Positions 51,550-63,036 of a stretch of DNA of 64,000 nucleotides are shown here, in pieces. The notes under the pieces were generated by a model, which worked only from the letters and a program-made list of their open reading frames with translations, ran no database searches and was not told where the DNA came from. Position 1 is the stretch's first letter; each line of letters opens with the position of its first letter. The translations under genes were made by a program, and so were the position numbers. The stretch covers positions 10,727,001 through 10,791,000 of the forward strand of contig NC_071336.1 in assembly GCF_027744825.2 (NCBI RefSeq), in the 5' to 3' direction. The DNA comes from Synchiropus splendidus. Taxonomy: Eukaryota > Chordata > Actinopteri > Syngnathiformes > Callionymidae.

Positions 51550-54500
51550 CTGGAAACACATTTATATTCATCAAAAGCCATTCCACAGGAGGATTGTTCA
51601 GCATGATCTGAACCCTGAGGTAAAACATCTCATCATACCTGACACCTGCAGCACAGAGGTCAGAGACGCTGATCCAGACAGACTCCTGGTGGTGCAGGTG
51701 TACAGACCCTCGTCCGACTGGGAGGGGGTCTGGATCCTCAGAGCTCCAGTCTTAAGCACCTCCACTCTGCAAACAATATCCAAATATCACTCCCCACCTC
51801 CTTCAGCCACATTCTCACACTTGCCACACCTGCCAGTTTGTATCAGCGCTCTCCCATTCTTTGTCCAGGAAACGGACGTCTCCACGTCTCCCAGCGACTC
51901 ACACCTTATCTCCAAACTAGCTACTGGCTTGCGGAGCACCACTGGACCCCCAACATGAACAATCAACTCCGATGAGTTCCTTCCACTCCCAGGTGACACT
52001 ACCAATGAGCCGTGAGACCTTGTAGTCTGAAGGTCTGGAGGTAGAGTGGGTGATTCAGAAATTTCTGGCGCTGTCAGGGCTGACTTCTGGGTGTCACTTT
52101 GAAGTAACTGCCATCCCTGTGGCCCTCCAGAGAGCTTCTGTACCAACTCATCCAGCCGGGCTGTGTCTACAATGAAGACTGAGGGAGAAGACTTGTTCCT
52201 TCTGCTGAACTGGGACTTTAGGGCGATGTCTGACACTTCATGTTTGTGCCTCAGAAGATCTGCAATATGGTCATACTGGTGGAGGGAGGTGATCTGCTCT
52301 AACAAAGAGCTACGAGAAGGTCCCACCTTCATATCGCCTCCTGCTTTCATCTTTGGTAATGAGAGTTTCCGCTTGTTTCCAGTGATCTGAATGACCAAAT
52401 GTTCCTGTGCTGCACCTGCCACACATGTGTACACTCCGCTGTCAGAAGCACGGACCTGATGAATCTTCACGTTTCCCATTGAAGTGATGTACAAGTGTGG
52501 ACGGCTCAGTAGAGGCTTTCCGTCCTTCAGCCAGCGAACACGGCTCCTCAGGAAGTGGCGGGTGGGACACCGAAGCACCACAGTGGTGGATGGGAGCAGG
52601 TAGCCAAAGCCTCCTATGACTAAATGAACCTTTTTGACCTTCAGCAGTTGAATGAAGAGTTTTCTCTGTCCCAGGATGGAGGGTGTGCGCTCCATTAAAT
52701 CTGTCACAGGGAAAGAGACAGGAACATATGACATTTCAAAGTCAAGTTACATGTGCCAAAATCAGCCCACACCACAGTTTCATGGTGTTTTTATCATGTT
52801 CACTTTGCCTTTTTTTAAATTTCAACTGACTTTCAAATGATAACCTGTTTCCATAGCTTGACCTGTATTCTGAGTTCCACACCTGCACACCGCACCTGCT
52901 GATGACCAGCCATTGAGCTAAATCCTGTACAGACTCTCTTTTAGTTCTTGTTTGTATGTGGACTTTGGAATCATTTTGACATTGCCCATTTTAGCTTGGA
53001 TCTTCCAGCGTTCCGGACATCCCTCTGGATGCAAATTGCACATTTTCAGATAGTGACTCTGTGTATCGACAGACAGTATTTGCCTCTTGTGTTTCTGCTT
53101 CCACTCTTCCGTGCTTCTCTGGTCCTTTATTACTGTTTATTACTATTACTTTAAAACAACTTCTGAAGCTGAAGATGCATTTATTTGGCTTTGGTCAAAG
53201 CCCTTTTCTCACAGTTTCACATTCCATTCACCTAAACATAGAGCCAAACAACAGATCCACCAGGGAATATAATTCCACATGTTTTGGGACTCTGTGTGAC
53301 AAGTATATGACGTCATCTTTTAAATTTTAAAACTTGCATTAGTTTCTCCAAATAAATATTAGTGGGACCACTGCAAGCCTGCATTTGTTCTAGTTACAAA
53401 AACAACCATTGTTGACCACAAACCAATCCAAAGTCTTCAAATAATCAAATTAAATCCCCTTTAAGATGGATTCAATGTTCTTAAAAGATCCAAACCATTT
53501 CACCAAACATAGTGCAATACGATATGATTGTAATTAGCAAAGGTTTACCTTGTTTAGCTGTCTGGGCTCAGATTTAAATGTGACTAGTCATAAGCCTGAG
53601 TGATTTCTTGTTGTTATTACAGCCATGTAATCCCCATGGCCTGCGAGTCATTGTTTATGTGTGCACTACATTGTGATTAACTTGGTTCGCTGCCTAAATA
53701 CCTTCTTTCATGCAAAAAAAAAGCTCAAAAATGTGACTTTCTGGCACGCTGAGCTTCTGTTTCAGAACAAAATTAAAGAAGACGTCCTCCCTCATTTCCC
53801 ACTCCTCAAGAGAGCGGACCAGACGTTTCTCATGGAAAAAAAGCAACAGGTAGTGAGGTACCCAGATGATGATTTTGTCATGAGACAATGCAGTTTTCTC
53901 TCACTCACCATTACATGGTCTTTGGGAACATGGCCTTACACTGGTTGGTCGAACCACGGTGGAACAATCTTTTGGATCCAATACCTTGAGGCTTCCAGCA
54001 TCTCCTAGTCTCTGGCAGGTGACCTGACGCCTCTGAGTCCCAGCTCCACATGTCACTGAACACTAAAACCGGGACAGTTTCACATTAAAATAATAACCTG
54101 ATGGCGGACAGGTCAGTCCTCACCTTGGTCCAGTCAGAGCTGAGCCACTCTGCCGGACATTCCTGGTTGGAGCAGGTCTGGTGGTTGGCTGGTCTCTTGG
54201 AAGTGCACAAGGAACCTGTCTGATCTAGTACACGTCCATCTGCGAGTCTCTGTCTACAAACAACCTGTCTCAACTGAACCCCACCACCGCAGCTTTGCGA
54301 ACACTGGAACAGCAAAGGATTTGGACAGTGAGAATCATTCCGTGTTGTTGTACGACAAACACATACTCACCTGCTGCCAGTCACCAACCTCCCAGCCTGG
54401 TGGGCAGTCCAAGCGGTTGCAGACTTGGACTGGCACTGGCTTTGGACCTGCACAGGCTTCCTCAGCCAGAACCTCAATGGGGATGTCCTTTCTAGAGCAA

Positions 54501-57500
54501 ACAACTGAACGGCTCATCAGACCTATTCCACAGGAAGCTGAGCAGGAGGTCCATGACCCTGTCACCCACCTGCAACACAAATAGGGCTTCAGACTTAAGT
54601 ATATGTGGAACCCTCTGTCCACCACTGAATAGTTGACCTGGACATCATCACACAATGTGGTCAAGCCCACTCAAAAGTGTGAAGAAGTTGAAAGCCAGAT
54701 TCAGCACTAACTGTCCTCTGAGGTATGATAATAAAGTGAGACGGTACGTTCACACCAAAAGCTATTGTCAACTATTGCCGTGTTGCTCACATCCGACAGA
54801 AAAAGAAATACACTCTGTCTATTGGAGGAAAAAAATAGGCCAACCTGCTCAGGGGTGTGTCTAAATTTAGTGGCAATATCCGAGTTCGGCGAGGGGGTGT
54901 GGGAGTTGGGCGAACAGCAGAATACAAGTCACATCCTCAACTGCCCTCCTGAATAGTCTACCTTAAAAAAGGCCTCCTCGAATGACGTTGAGCTTGCTAT
55001 TACGTTATTATGAGTGATACTACATTACTACAGTGGACAACTCCCCTGACGCTGACAAAGTCTCTGCGTCGGGGGACCATCACCATCGTCTCATTGGGGT
55101 TCCATGTGAACGGTAATGCCAACAAACCAAGGTTTTTCTTAGATCTGTGTCCAAAAAAAAAACAGAACTCAGTCCAAATGAGAGCAGGACAGCTATTTAG
55201 CATCCTCGGAAACGTTCCAAAAATATACATGTTTAGAATCTTTTAAAAGCTACATATGCTTTACTGTTGCAAGAGGTCCACACATTGGTGTACAAGAGTT
55301 CATCTAAATTATGTAGCAGTGTTTTCACCTGGGTGGGCAGGGTTGGGTACTGCAATTCTGGACCAGCGAAGGGGGGCGATGGGACATCAAACAGTGGGTG
55401 TGGGGGACCTCTTCCTCTGTCTGCTGGTTCACACAGATGATAACAGACTGCTGGACACCTGAGAGGAACATCAGCATAGAGGCATCGGATCTTGAGCGGT
55501 GTGTGTGTGTGTGTGTGTGTGCGTGTGTGTACCTCCTCCACAAGTCTGAGAGCACTCTTTGAAGCCATTGTATTCCCATTCGTGCACCTGCTCCCTGGCT
55601 AGATGCGTCTCAGCCTCTTCTTCCGCTACCTGGTCATGATCTTCCCCCTCTACAACAGGTTGTAGGCTTGAATTCTTCGGGCAGGAGTTCTGGTAGCAAG
55701 GGCGGGTGCTGACAGGTTGGACCCCCTCGCACTCATCTTCCGGGACGTCGACCAAAGCCTGAGAGAAGGACAGCAGCACCTGGCAGCTGACTGTGCGCTG
55801 CTGTACGCCTGTGCCACAGGTCTTACTACAGGGCTCCCACTGACCAGCAATCCAGCTTTAATGACAGAGGCATTACTGTTAAGGTTTGGTGTGCTGGGTG
55901 GACAATAGAGAGAGATTTTTATCTCTCTCTATTGCACCCAAGAAACAAATAAATAATACCGGACCACAGACGGAAAATGAAATAAGGGAAAGGAAGCTGA
56001 ATTAAAAGAGTTAAGTCCAGAAAACAATTCAAATAATTATTTAAAAAAATACAATAGTATTAAAAGTATACTTAATCACATCATATTGAAGGCATATTTG
56101 GAATAGGAAAATGTCAGTGAACGTCGGTGTGTGTCTCTGTGTGTCCTTACGTAGGCTCCTCCCTCTCCTCCAGTTCCATGGCTTGCTTGTTCCACGCAGG
56201 AATTTTTTGTTCAGGTGGGATTTCTGGTCAAATAACATGAAATATTGTTTCAGACCAACTTCAAAATGAAACACAACAATGTTTGCTAATATATAATAAA
56301 TTAATATTATTTATTTGATCTAATAGCTGCTATCCAGCTGTTTGATTCTTTTTGCATATAAAAAAAAGTTAACATAGAAATAAGAAATACAAATATTAGA
56401 AATAAATTCCAGTTACATGAATTTCAGAAAGAGTCAGAAAACGAAAATCTAATCCTGGATGGACATTTATTGCTTATGGTTGATCAGGAATACAAATTGA
56501 ACTCCTCAACAAGACCTTAAATTGTTGCAGTGCATTGTGGGGATTATAGATTATAGGCCACTGAGTTTGTGTTTTACTTAATTTTGATATTCAATGGTAA
56601 TAAGTGAAGAGACACCTCTGGACTTGTAGCAGGGTGTGGTTACGACACACTCCTCCTTAATGTGAGGTTTGGTAGTTGGGTTGCAGCCTCCAGCATGAAG
56701 CCCCCGGTGGTCCAGGCACAAGACCACCCTGTAGCGGAGACCCTGACCACAGCTGACCGTGCACTGATAGAGACATAACAGAGATGAGATCAAAGGACGT
56801 CAAAAGGTCATCTGTATTTTGTATTCATAGGCCAGGATATGATTTTGGCTCCACCCACCGGTGACCACTCCTGGGCCTGCCAGTGCGGGCAGGTGAAGCT
56901 GTTGCAGGGCTGCATGATGGGCGTCTTCGTGGCGTAGAGACACTTCCACTCATCTGCTGGGATGATGTTCCCCTGGACATCCTCTTCGACGCAGGACACT
57001 GAGCGACTCTGGACACCACCGCCACATGAGGCAGAGCAGGAGGTCCATGGTCCACTCTCCCACCTGACAGAATCCACATCCACGCGTCACACCAGTAACT
57101 GAAGAATCCAATTATAGAGCAAGCGGGCTTACCTGGGCAGCGGGTGGTAGAGGTCATAGGGCATGATCTGTTTGTAGCCATCTCTGCAAGAAGGGAAGAT
57201 CAATCATTAGTAGTTGAAAAGATATTACATTTTCATTTTCAGTGAAGAAATAAGCCCTCATGCTGATAGGAGGAGTAACTGTTTATCGTGTCAGAGAGGT
57301 CTCTACCGGGCAGGGCAAGGGTCCAGGTTGCATTCCTGCAATTTAGGCTTGGGTTTGATGTTTTCGGGGTGATAATGGCAAAACTGGTCCAGCACCACCC
57401 GTCTGCTCCGGAAGTCGACGCACTCAGCAGAGGTCAGCTGGTATCCTGCAGGACACGACAAAGGTCACTGAAGACTGACAGGTGGGTCAGCGGGACGGAG

Positions 57501-57849
57501 CGGCTCTCACCTCCACCACAAGTGGCAGAGCAAGGGAAGAAGTCCGTCTGTCTCCAGCGGTGGGGGATGGGCTGGTAGAAGATGTACTGGATGGCACTTT
57601 CTGTCACCCCAACAGGCTGGGCCTGGACATACAACGCTAGACTCACTGATACAGGCACACAGTCACCCATACTCACAAACAGACTTGATACCTTCACAGT
57701 GAAGTCAGCGGCCAGCGGACCATTTATCCTCACAACTTGTTTATCTGGAAGCTTTTGGAAATCCACAGTTGTGTTCTCCAGATGGTACTGACCAGAGTGA
57801 TCCAGAGCCAGCAGATCTTTTACACCATCAAGTGTTTTGCTTTCCAGAG

Positions 57850-57885
<36 letters not shown>

Positions 57886-60800
57886 TGGTTATCAATAATG
57901 AGTCAATGCTTCTGCTCCAGGGCGTCGGTAAATACACAAAGGACTCCTTTCTGAGGCGTAACGGTTCAAACTTGCTGACCAAAAAATAAATGCCATTTGT
58001 AAAAAATAAATAAAAGCAAAAAAAAGTCATGAAACAGAAACGTAATGACTGAGTATAGAACCCCGGACCTACCAGGACTTACACAAGTGATCTGGACCTT
58101 TCAGAACCAAGCGGATGTGACGACTCATGTAAGGCACCATGACCACTTCATCTGCATGAAACAAAGACAAAGCGATGAAACACTGTTGTCAAAGAAAAAA
58201 AAAGAAATCTTGGAATTTGATCACAAGTTTATTTTCAATTGTAGTTAGTGTATTTATGTCAGTGAGTATACAAGTTGACGATGATGTTTATTCTCTTGGT
58301 TGTTTGCATAGTGTAACATGAAACAAAGTGTTGGTCAGAAAGGTTGAGAATCTGATGTGAAATGAGGAAAGATTAAAGCAGAAAAATCCAAATAGAGAAA
58401 ACCAACTTGTTCCTAATGCATGCTGGAGTTTGTAGTTTCCTCTCACAAGCCGGCATGAAGCTCCATCTCCGTTACAAACTCCGCAGTTGTCTTCTTTAGC
58501 TGGACTTCCCAACTCGTGATCACATCCCACAATCTAAACACATGACATTCACTAAAAGCTGCAGACAAAAGAATAACACAAAACACTTGCCGAGGATTCA
58601 ATGGTCACACCTGACACACTCCACTGATGCACATGTCCAGAGACTCGGTGTAACAGCGTGTCCCATCCAAAACTTTCGGAGCCAGCTCTACGACCAGGTC
58701 CATGTCCTTTGCCTTGCACTTGAGGCTACAAGGGTTCTGAGGGTCGTTGTAGACCGGGAGCCATTCATGGTAGCGCCCTTGGTGACGCACGTCTGCATGG
58801 GCGAGACACTGCTGAGACCTGAAGTCTTCAGAACCATCAGGACAGTCCTGAGCACAAAACAATGGGAGTCAGAATCAGGCTTTGATCATTGAGTTATTAA
58901 ATAACAAGAGAATAGTTTTACTTACCACATTACTGCAGGTTCGGTATTTTATGTTCTGTCCATTGCAGCTCCTAAAACAATTATGATCATTATTACTTCG
59001 AATAATTCGAATAAGTAAAGTCATATCAACATATCAGCAACAGTAACAAAAATGGTTGCAGCATTTAGGAGCATGGCTTTCATTCCCATCTGTGATCACA
59101 TCACAGTCATAGTCTCATCTAACACTCAGATTCTGGATGTTTTCAAATGAAAGCAGACACCAAGACGGAAGTGATACTAAACTTTCTTGATCAGCTGGTC
59201 AGGAACAGAGTCTGTCGCGAGAACAGCACGATTTCTGAGATTCTATTCGGGAGATGTCTGATCTGCCAAGTCAAACATCTGCAGCGGCAGCATGGAAATA
59301 TTTCATGTAGACGATAAAAACAGACCAAAGTCATTTCCTCTTTGTGAGAATTTATCATCCACATCGCACAGACACACACACACACGAGCAGAGGTAGACG
59401 CACACACAGGGACATGCAGACACAAAGGCATACACACACAGTGAGGTCACCATAAAGTGACAGCATTCCTCCCTCTTTCTTTTTCCCTTCATTCCTTGAA
59501 TCCATAATTGGCCACTTAACCCAAACCACTTTGATCGTGCAGCCAAACTAAGCAGAGCCGTGTGGCCTGCAGATGAAAGAACCTGCAGGTCCACGTCGGT
59601 TCCGAGATGATGAATGCCATTAGCACACAACCCTGATTTTGTGTTTACTTCTTGGTCTCAATTCTGCTAACCAGAATCAGACACTAGCACATGACAAAAA
59701 CAAACCCGCACAAATGCACACAGAATTAGATACAACATGTAGCATGCAAAAGAATCAAGTAAATAATGGCTGTCACAAACCTTGCGCACACTTGCTACAC
59801 ATTAAAAGTTGAGCAGGATAGCATCAGCTTATTTAAAAAAAAAATGGATCCAGTGTCAGTCTAACCTGGAGCTCAAACACCTCCTCAGTGAGTACGAGGC
59901 TCCTCCCCCGCATGTACGTGAACACTCGCTCCAGGATCCCCAAGCATCCCAAAGTGTCTCGCGATCTTCTTCCGATCTGGTCGACCGTGAGTTCTGCAGA
60001 CAAGTAAAAGCAAATTGTTGCCGGTCAGTGATTTCACCCCACATTGTATATAGAAGAAGAAGAAAACCTAGTGAGTGGTTTTCCTCCAGATCCTCTGAAG
60101 CTTATCTAGAGGTACAACACATTCAGTGGCTGGGTTTGCAGGGTAAAACAAAGAAAACGCAAATAGCACCATCAAAAACTGTTGATGGAAGCACGTGGAT
60201 TTAGAACACCTCTCAAATGTCGCAAAGAAGTTTTTACACTTTCATGAAAGCTTTTCTTTATAGTGTTTAAATACTGAACTATGCTGCATACGCGTGAAAA
60301 ATACACTTAAGACTGAATCCTTGGGCAACTGCCAGTTGGTCCAAATTTGAGAAGCTTAGTTTGTGGAAAATCTGCGCAGCTAATGGCTTCTTTGTGTTGA
60401 CACAACATGACACTCAAAAGTGTGAGAGACCCTGATTAACGACCTGATGCAAGTCTAGTTTCTTGTTTCAGGAAAGGCTCGACGTGGAGAAGTTGGAAAA
60501 CACGATTCAAAGCCTACCTCACTACCTAACAACTGTCTGGATGAGGGACCTTCAATCTGAGGAGTTGTTGAGGAACACCAGAGCCTCAGCTGTTGCTCTG
60601 TTCCTTTTCATGTTAAATACTTCGGACATTCTCTTCTTCAGACAACCATGAACTGCATCATTGATACCAACAAGACGGAGTTGAGATGAGCTGTGGAGAC
60701 ACTTGTCAGCTTGTATTTGGAGAACCAGAATCTACTGAATAATGTAAGACCATGTAGCTGCAGGACCGCAGCCCCAAAACAACCATTGACAGAAATTGTG

Positions 60801-62067
60801 GACTTAATGCAACAGTAAACATGTCACATCAATGCCGTCTACAAGACGACAGAGTCCAGACTCTTTGTCTTTCAAAGGTTAAGGTGCTTATGAGCAACAA
60901 ACTGTAGTCTCTGGCACAACACATCTCAGAGAGACAGAAATCTTTCGGGGCTGTACAAGCTGATGAAGTCGGTTTTGGTTAAGGCCATGAACAGTAATGT
61001 GTAGAGGCGATGATGGAGAGGAGAACTTGGGAGAGAAGACCTTGAGAAACCTCTGACATGCCTTTGAGCAAAACGACAAGAGCACAACAGTCGATGACCA
61101 GACTTCAGCATCCTAGTTCAGCACTACACGTTTTTAACAAAATGATCATTTTACTTACTTCTACACGGCACATTCAAACTCTTGTATCAAGGTACCAGTT
61201 GTATATTTTGACACATTCAATATGGCCATGTATGTTGGTATCTGAAGTACATGAGTATCATCTGTTAGATCATGTCTCTGGCCTTTTATTATTGGGTGTC
61301 TTTCAAGCCAAAGCATCCATGTGAATGAAAATGTATGATTTGATGTCAATGGCCTTCCTGTTTTCAGGATCTCTGCCTTCAGTAACTACATGGTCTGAGT
61401 CCAACTGCTTTTAGAGCAGCCCAATGTTTTGCCTTGCTCACAGGCTGGTCACGAGTCCTCAGCTACTGGTGACAAGCAGGATTTTCATCAGACTGGAGCC
61501 CCATGAATGAGTCCAGAATCAACGAGTCAGCTGAATAAGCTCAACTCAATGGAATGACTTTGTCAAAGAAGCGAGGAGCCAAATGGCCTCACATCTGTCG
61601 CATTATTGCCCTTGGGCAAGTCTCGTACCCATATTTTCTGACTGATGAATGGCTTGGTACCGCACAACAGCACCCTCCTTCATTATCTTGCTAAATTTTG
61701 GCCAGCTCAGGAGCCAGTAATTGAGACCAGTAATTAAGAGGTTCGGCTTCAGACAGAGTGACCGTTAAAGAGTCTGCTCACGGTGCAGCACCAACACCCA
61801 AGTGAGTCTCAGGAAATTAAAAAGTTTTTACCCCAGAATGTGAAATGCAGAGCAGACCTGTGCCAGCAATAGACTCACCAGTGTAACCGCACCTGGTATC
61901 GACGAGGGAACCTGATCTCAGATGTGTTGATCCACACGTGACAGTGGTCGACACTTGATATTCCCACATCTGCCAAATCCCTCAGTCACACCAAAGTCTG
62001 AGGATCAACCAAGATAACTCACCATGATGAGAAGAAGGACAAGTCCACCCCAGCGTGAGAAATCCAT
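50247..62067 (-). CDS. adamtsl1: ADAMTS-like protein 1-like secreted glycoprotein (complete, 25 coding exons)
   Basis: This is a secreted matrix protein related to ADAMTS proteases but without a protease domain. Coding exons are 62023-62067, 59866-59993, 58926-58971, 58611-58847, 58407-58533, 58083-58151, 57692-57849, 57511-57622, 57307-57445, 57133-57183, 56859-57063, 56616-56763, 56151-56223, 55533-55855, 55329-55458, 54371-54569, 54124-54303, 53909-54062, 51830-52700, 51639-51766, 51477-51549, 51201-51399, 50918-51009, 50507-50727 and 50247-50353. They total 4215 nt, so 1404 residues, with all phases consistent and no internal stop. Order: signal peptide, TSR1, cysteine-rich region, spacer, eight more TSRs, Ig1, Ig2, a partial TSR, three TSRs and a PLAC domain. 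Motifs such as [17 protein letters not shown] and GFQSRQVTC match ADAMTSL1 better than ADAMTSL3. Human ADAMTSL1 is about 1760 residues, so this form is shorter in its Ig part. Confidence 0.9.
51639..52700 (-). other. adamtsl1: adamtsl1 exons 19-20: two Ig domains and inter-Ig linker
   Basis: Exon 19 is 871 nt. It holds Ig1 ([20 protein letters not shown], then [10 protein letters not shown] and [12 protein letters not shown]), a long non-globular linker, and the first half of Ig2 ([20 protein letters not shown]). Exon 20 completes Ig2 with [18 protein letters not shown]. The linker includes [15 protein letters not shown], matching the DTAQFDELIRNMS-type segment of ADAMTSL3 and the related region of ADAMTSL1. 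Only two Ig domains are present. Confidence 0.88.
52701..53908 (-). other. adamtsl1: adamtsl1 intron 18; nothing recognised
   Basis: AT-rich intron between the TSR array and the Ig exon. Open frames on the plus strand here show no family features. Confidence 0.5.
53909..57183 (-). other. adamtsl1: adamtsl1 exons 10-18: central TSR array
   Basis: Seven TSRs follow one another. Their cores are [99 protein letters not shown] and [16 protein letters not shown]. Most have the W-x-x-(W) C-mannosylation and C-S/T-x-x-C-G O-fucosylation context. Exon 13 (56151-56223) is a short linker with [16 protein letters not shown]. Exon 14 also holds an acidic insert, [15 protein letters not shown]. Confidence 0.9.
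55501..55530. repeat. (GT)n microsatellite touching the exon 14 donor
   Basis: About 15 GT units with one GC interruption. On the minus strand the donor reads GGAG|GTACACACAC, so the repeat begins within the 5' splice site region. Confidence 0.9.
57307..58151 (-). other. adamtsl1: adamtsl1 exons 6-9: ADAMTS spacer and second TSR
   Basis: Exon 6 reads [18 protein letters not shown] and exon 7 reads [20 protein letters not shown] then [12 protein letters not shown] and [11 protein letters not shown]. These are the spacer segments of the family; NTT is an N-glycosylation sequon. Exons 8-9 give [35 protein letters not shown] and [15 protein letters not shown], the second TSR. Confidence 0.9.
57852..57884. 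repeat. (CA)n microsatellite forming the exon 7 acceptor tract
   Basis: About 16 CA units. On the minus strand a (TG)n run ends directly in TAG at the 3' splice site of adamtsl1 exon 7 (57849), in place of a normal pyrimidine tract. Confidence 0.92.
59366..59442. repeat. Interrupted CA-rich low-complexity stretch
   Basis: Several short CA runs separated by unique bases in adamtsl1 intron 2. Minus-strand open frames here read Cys-Val repeats and are artefacts. Confidence 0.7.
59994..62022 (-). other. adamtsl1: adamtsl1 intron 1; nothing recognised
   Basis: This 2-kb stretch has no supported exon. Plus-strand open frames at 60463-60651 and 61058-61324 lack family features. Confidence 0.45.
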
Positions 62068-62823
62068 TTGTACGGCGTGTTTCTACCAATGCGCAAGTGT
62101 GTGGTTTTCCTCACTCAAAGTGTGCTAGCGTGTCCTGTCCCGCTGCTGTCTCCTCTCTGAGTCTCTCCTCCACAACACTAACTGTGTGAGGGGAGGGATG
62201 GGGAGGAGTGTGGGTCTGGAGGGGAGTGTTAGGTGGAGGGCTAATTGTGTGTGCGTGTGTGTGATGACCAATCTGGATGTACTTGTGACAACTGTTCAGT
62301 TGATGTAAAAATTACAAAGTACCTGATTGTTTTAGTGTCTAGTTTTGGCTACATTATAGTGACCACATAATGGGAGCAGGTGACTAGTTATTATAGTATA
62401 AACATCGTTCAGAAGATTGACCTTTTGTTGTGGTGAACGAAGCTGTCCCTTCAGTTGACAAACATTGTTTCAAGCCACTTACTTTGAGTTTGGAGTTATG
62501 TGTCTTGTGGCTGTGGCAAATCATGTCTTACTGTTATGTTCCGCTTCATTTTTCGGTCGTTAAAAAAACCATTCTTTCCTTCCAACGACACTTGTTTCAC
62601 TGGTGCAGTGTGAAACGGTTTGTGGTGTTTTGATCATTTGTGGTTGTCTTGAGCTAAATAAGCAATTGATTCGTACTCCAAAAAATCCACTTGAATTTAG
62701 GGTCTAACTGTTATGGTTGCTACCAGTCAATATTTCTTCAGGGCGATTATAATGGTGAGTGTTTTTTTTCGGTCAACCACAAGAAATGGTAAAGAGACCT
62801 GAGAACAAGATCTAAAAGATCAT
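62068..62823 (-). other. adamtsl1: adamtsl1 5' UTR and presumed promoter region
   Basis: Sequence upstream of the start codon. A GA/GT-rich tract at 62160-62265 lies about 100-200 bp upstream of the ATG. No TATA box was picked out, and the transcription start cannot be placed. Confidence 0.35.
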
Positions 62824-63036
62824 TCACCAAAGGGGGCGCTGACCAGGAGATGTGATAACACTGGAGTCAAGAGGCTGAACTTCATGATCCAAGCGCAGCA
62901 GGAGATGCGGCAGCTCTGGGAAGGCTCTACGAAGAGCAGACTCCGCCTGTGTTTCATCGTGCTCCATCACTTTTTCTTTTCTCTCTCCAGCCGTCTTGTA
63001 TAATTCCTGGGATCCGGTTTCACTTTCTGAATCCAT
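62824..63036 (-). other. Unrecognised possible coding exon
   Basis: A 70-codon minus-strand frame begins MDSESETGSQELYKTAGERK and continues with a charged stretch and ALRRAFPELPHLLLRLDHEV, a composition more protein-like than most frames here. A TTTCCATCAG-like acceptor precedes the ATG and a possible donor GTCAGC lies near the end. I do not recognise the protein, and chance is quite possible. Confidence 0.2.

Larger units (their letters stand above)
58407..62067 (-). other. adamtsl1: adamtsl1 exons 1-5: signal peptide, first TSR, cysteine-rich region
   Basis: Exon 1 codes [15 protein letters not shown], a basic-then-hydrophobic signal start. Exon 2 begins [18 protein letters not shown] and carries [19 protein letters not shown], the first TSR. 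Exons 3-4 complete it ([18 protein letters not shown]) and start the cysteine-rich part, with [20 protein letters not shown] and MCISGVCQ. Exon 5 gives [20 protein letters not shown] and [11 protein letters not shown]. Intron 1 (59994-62022) is the longest of the gene and holds no exon I recognise. Confidence 0.88.
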
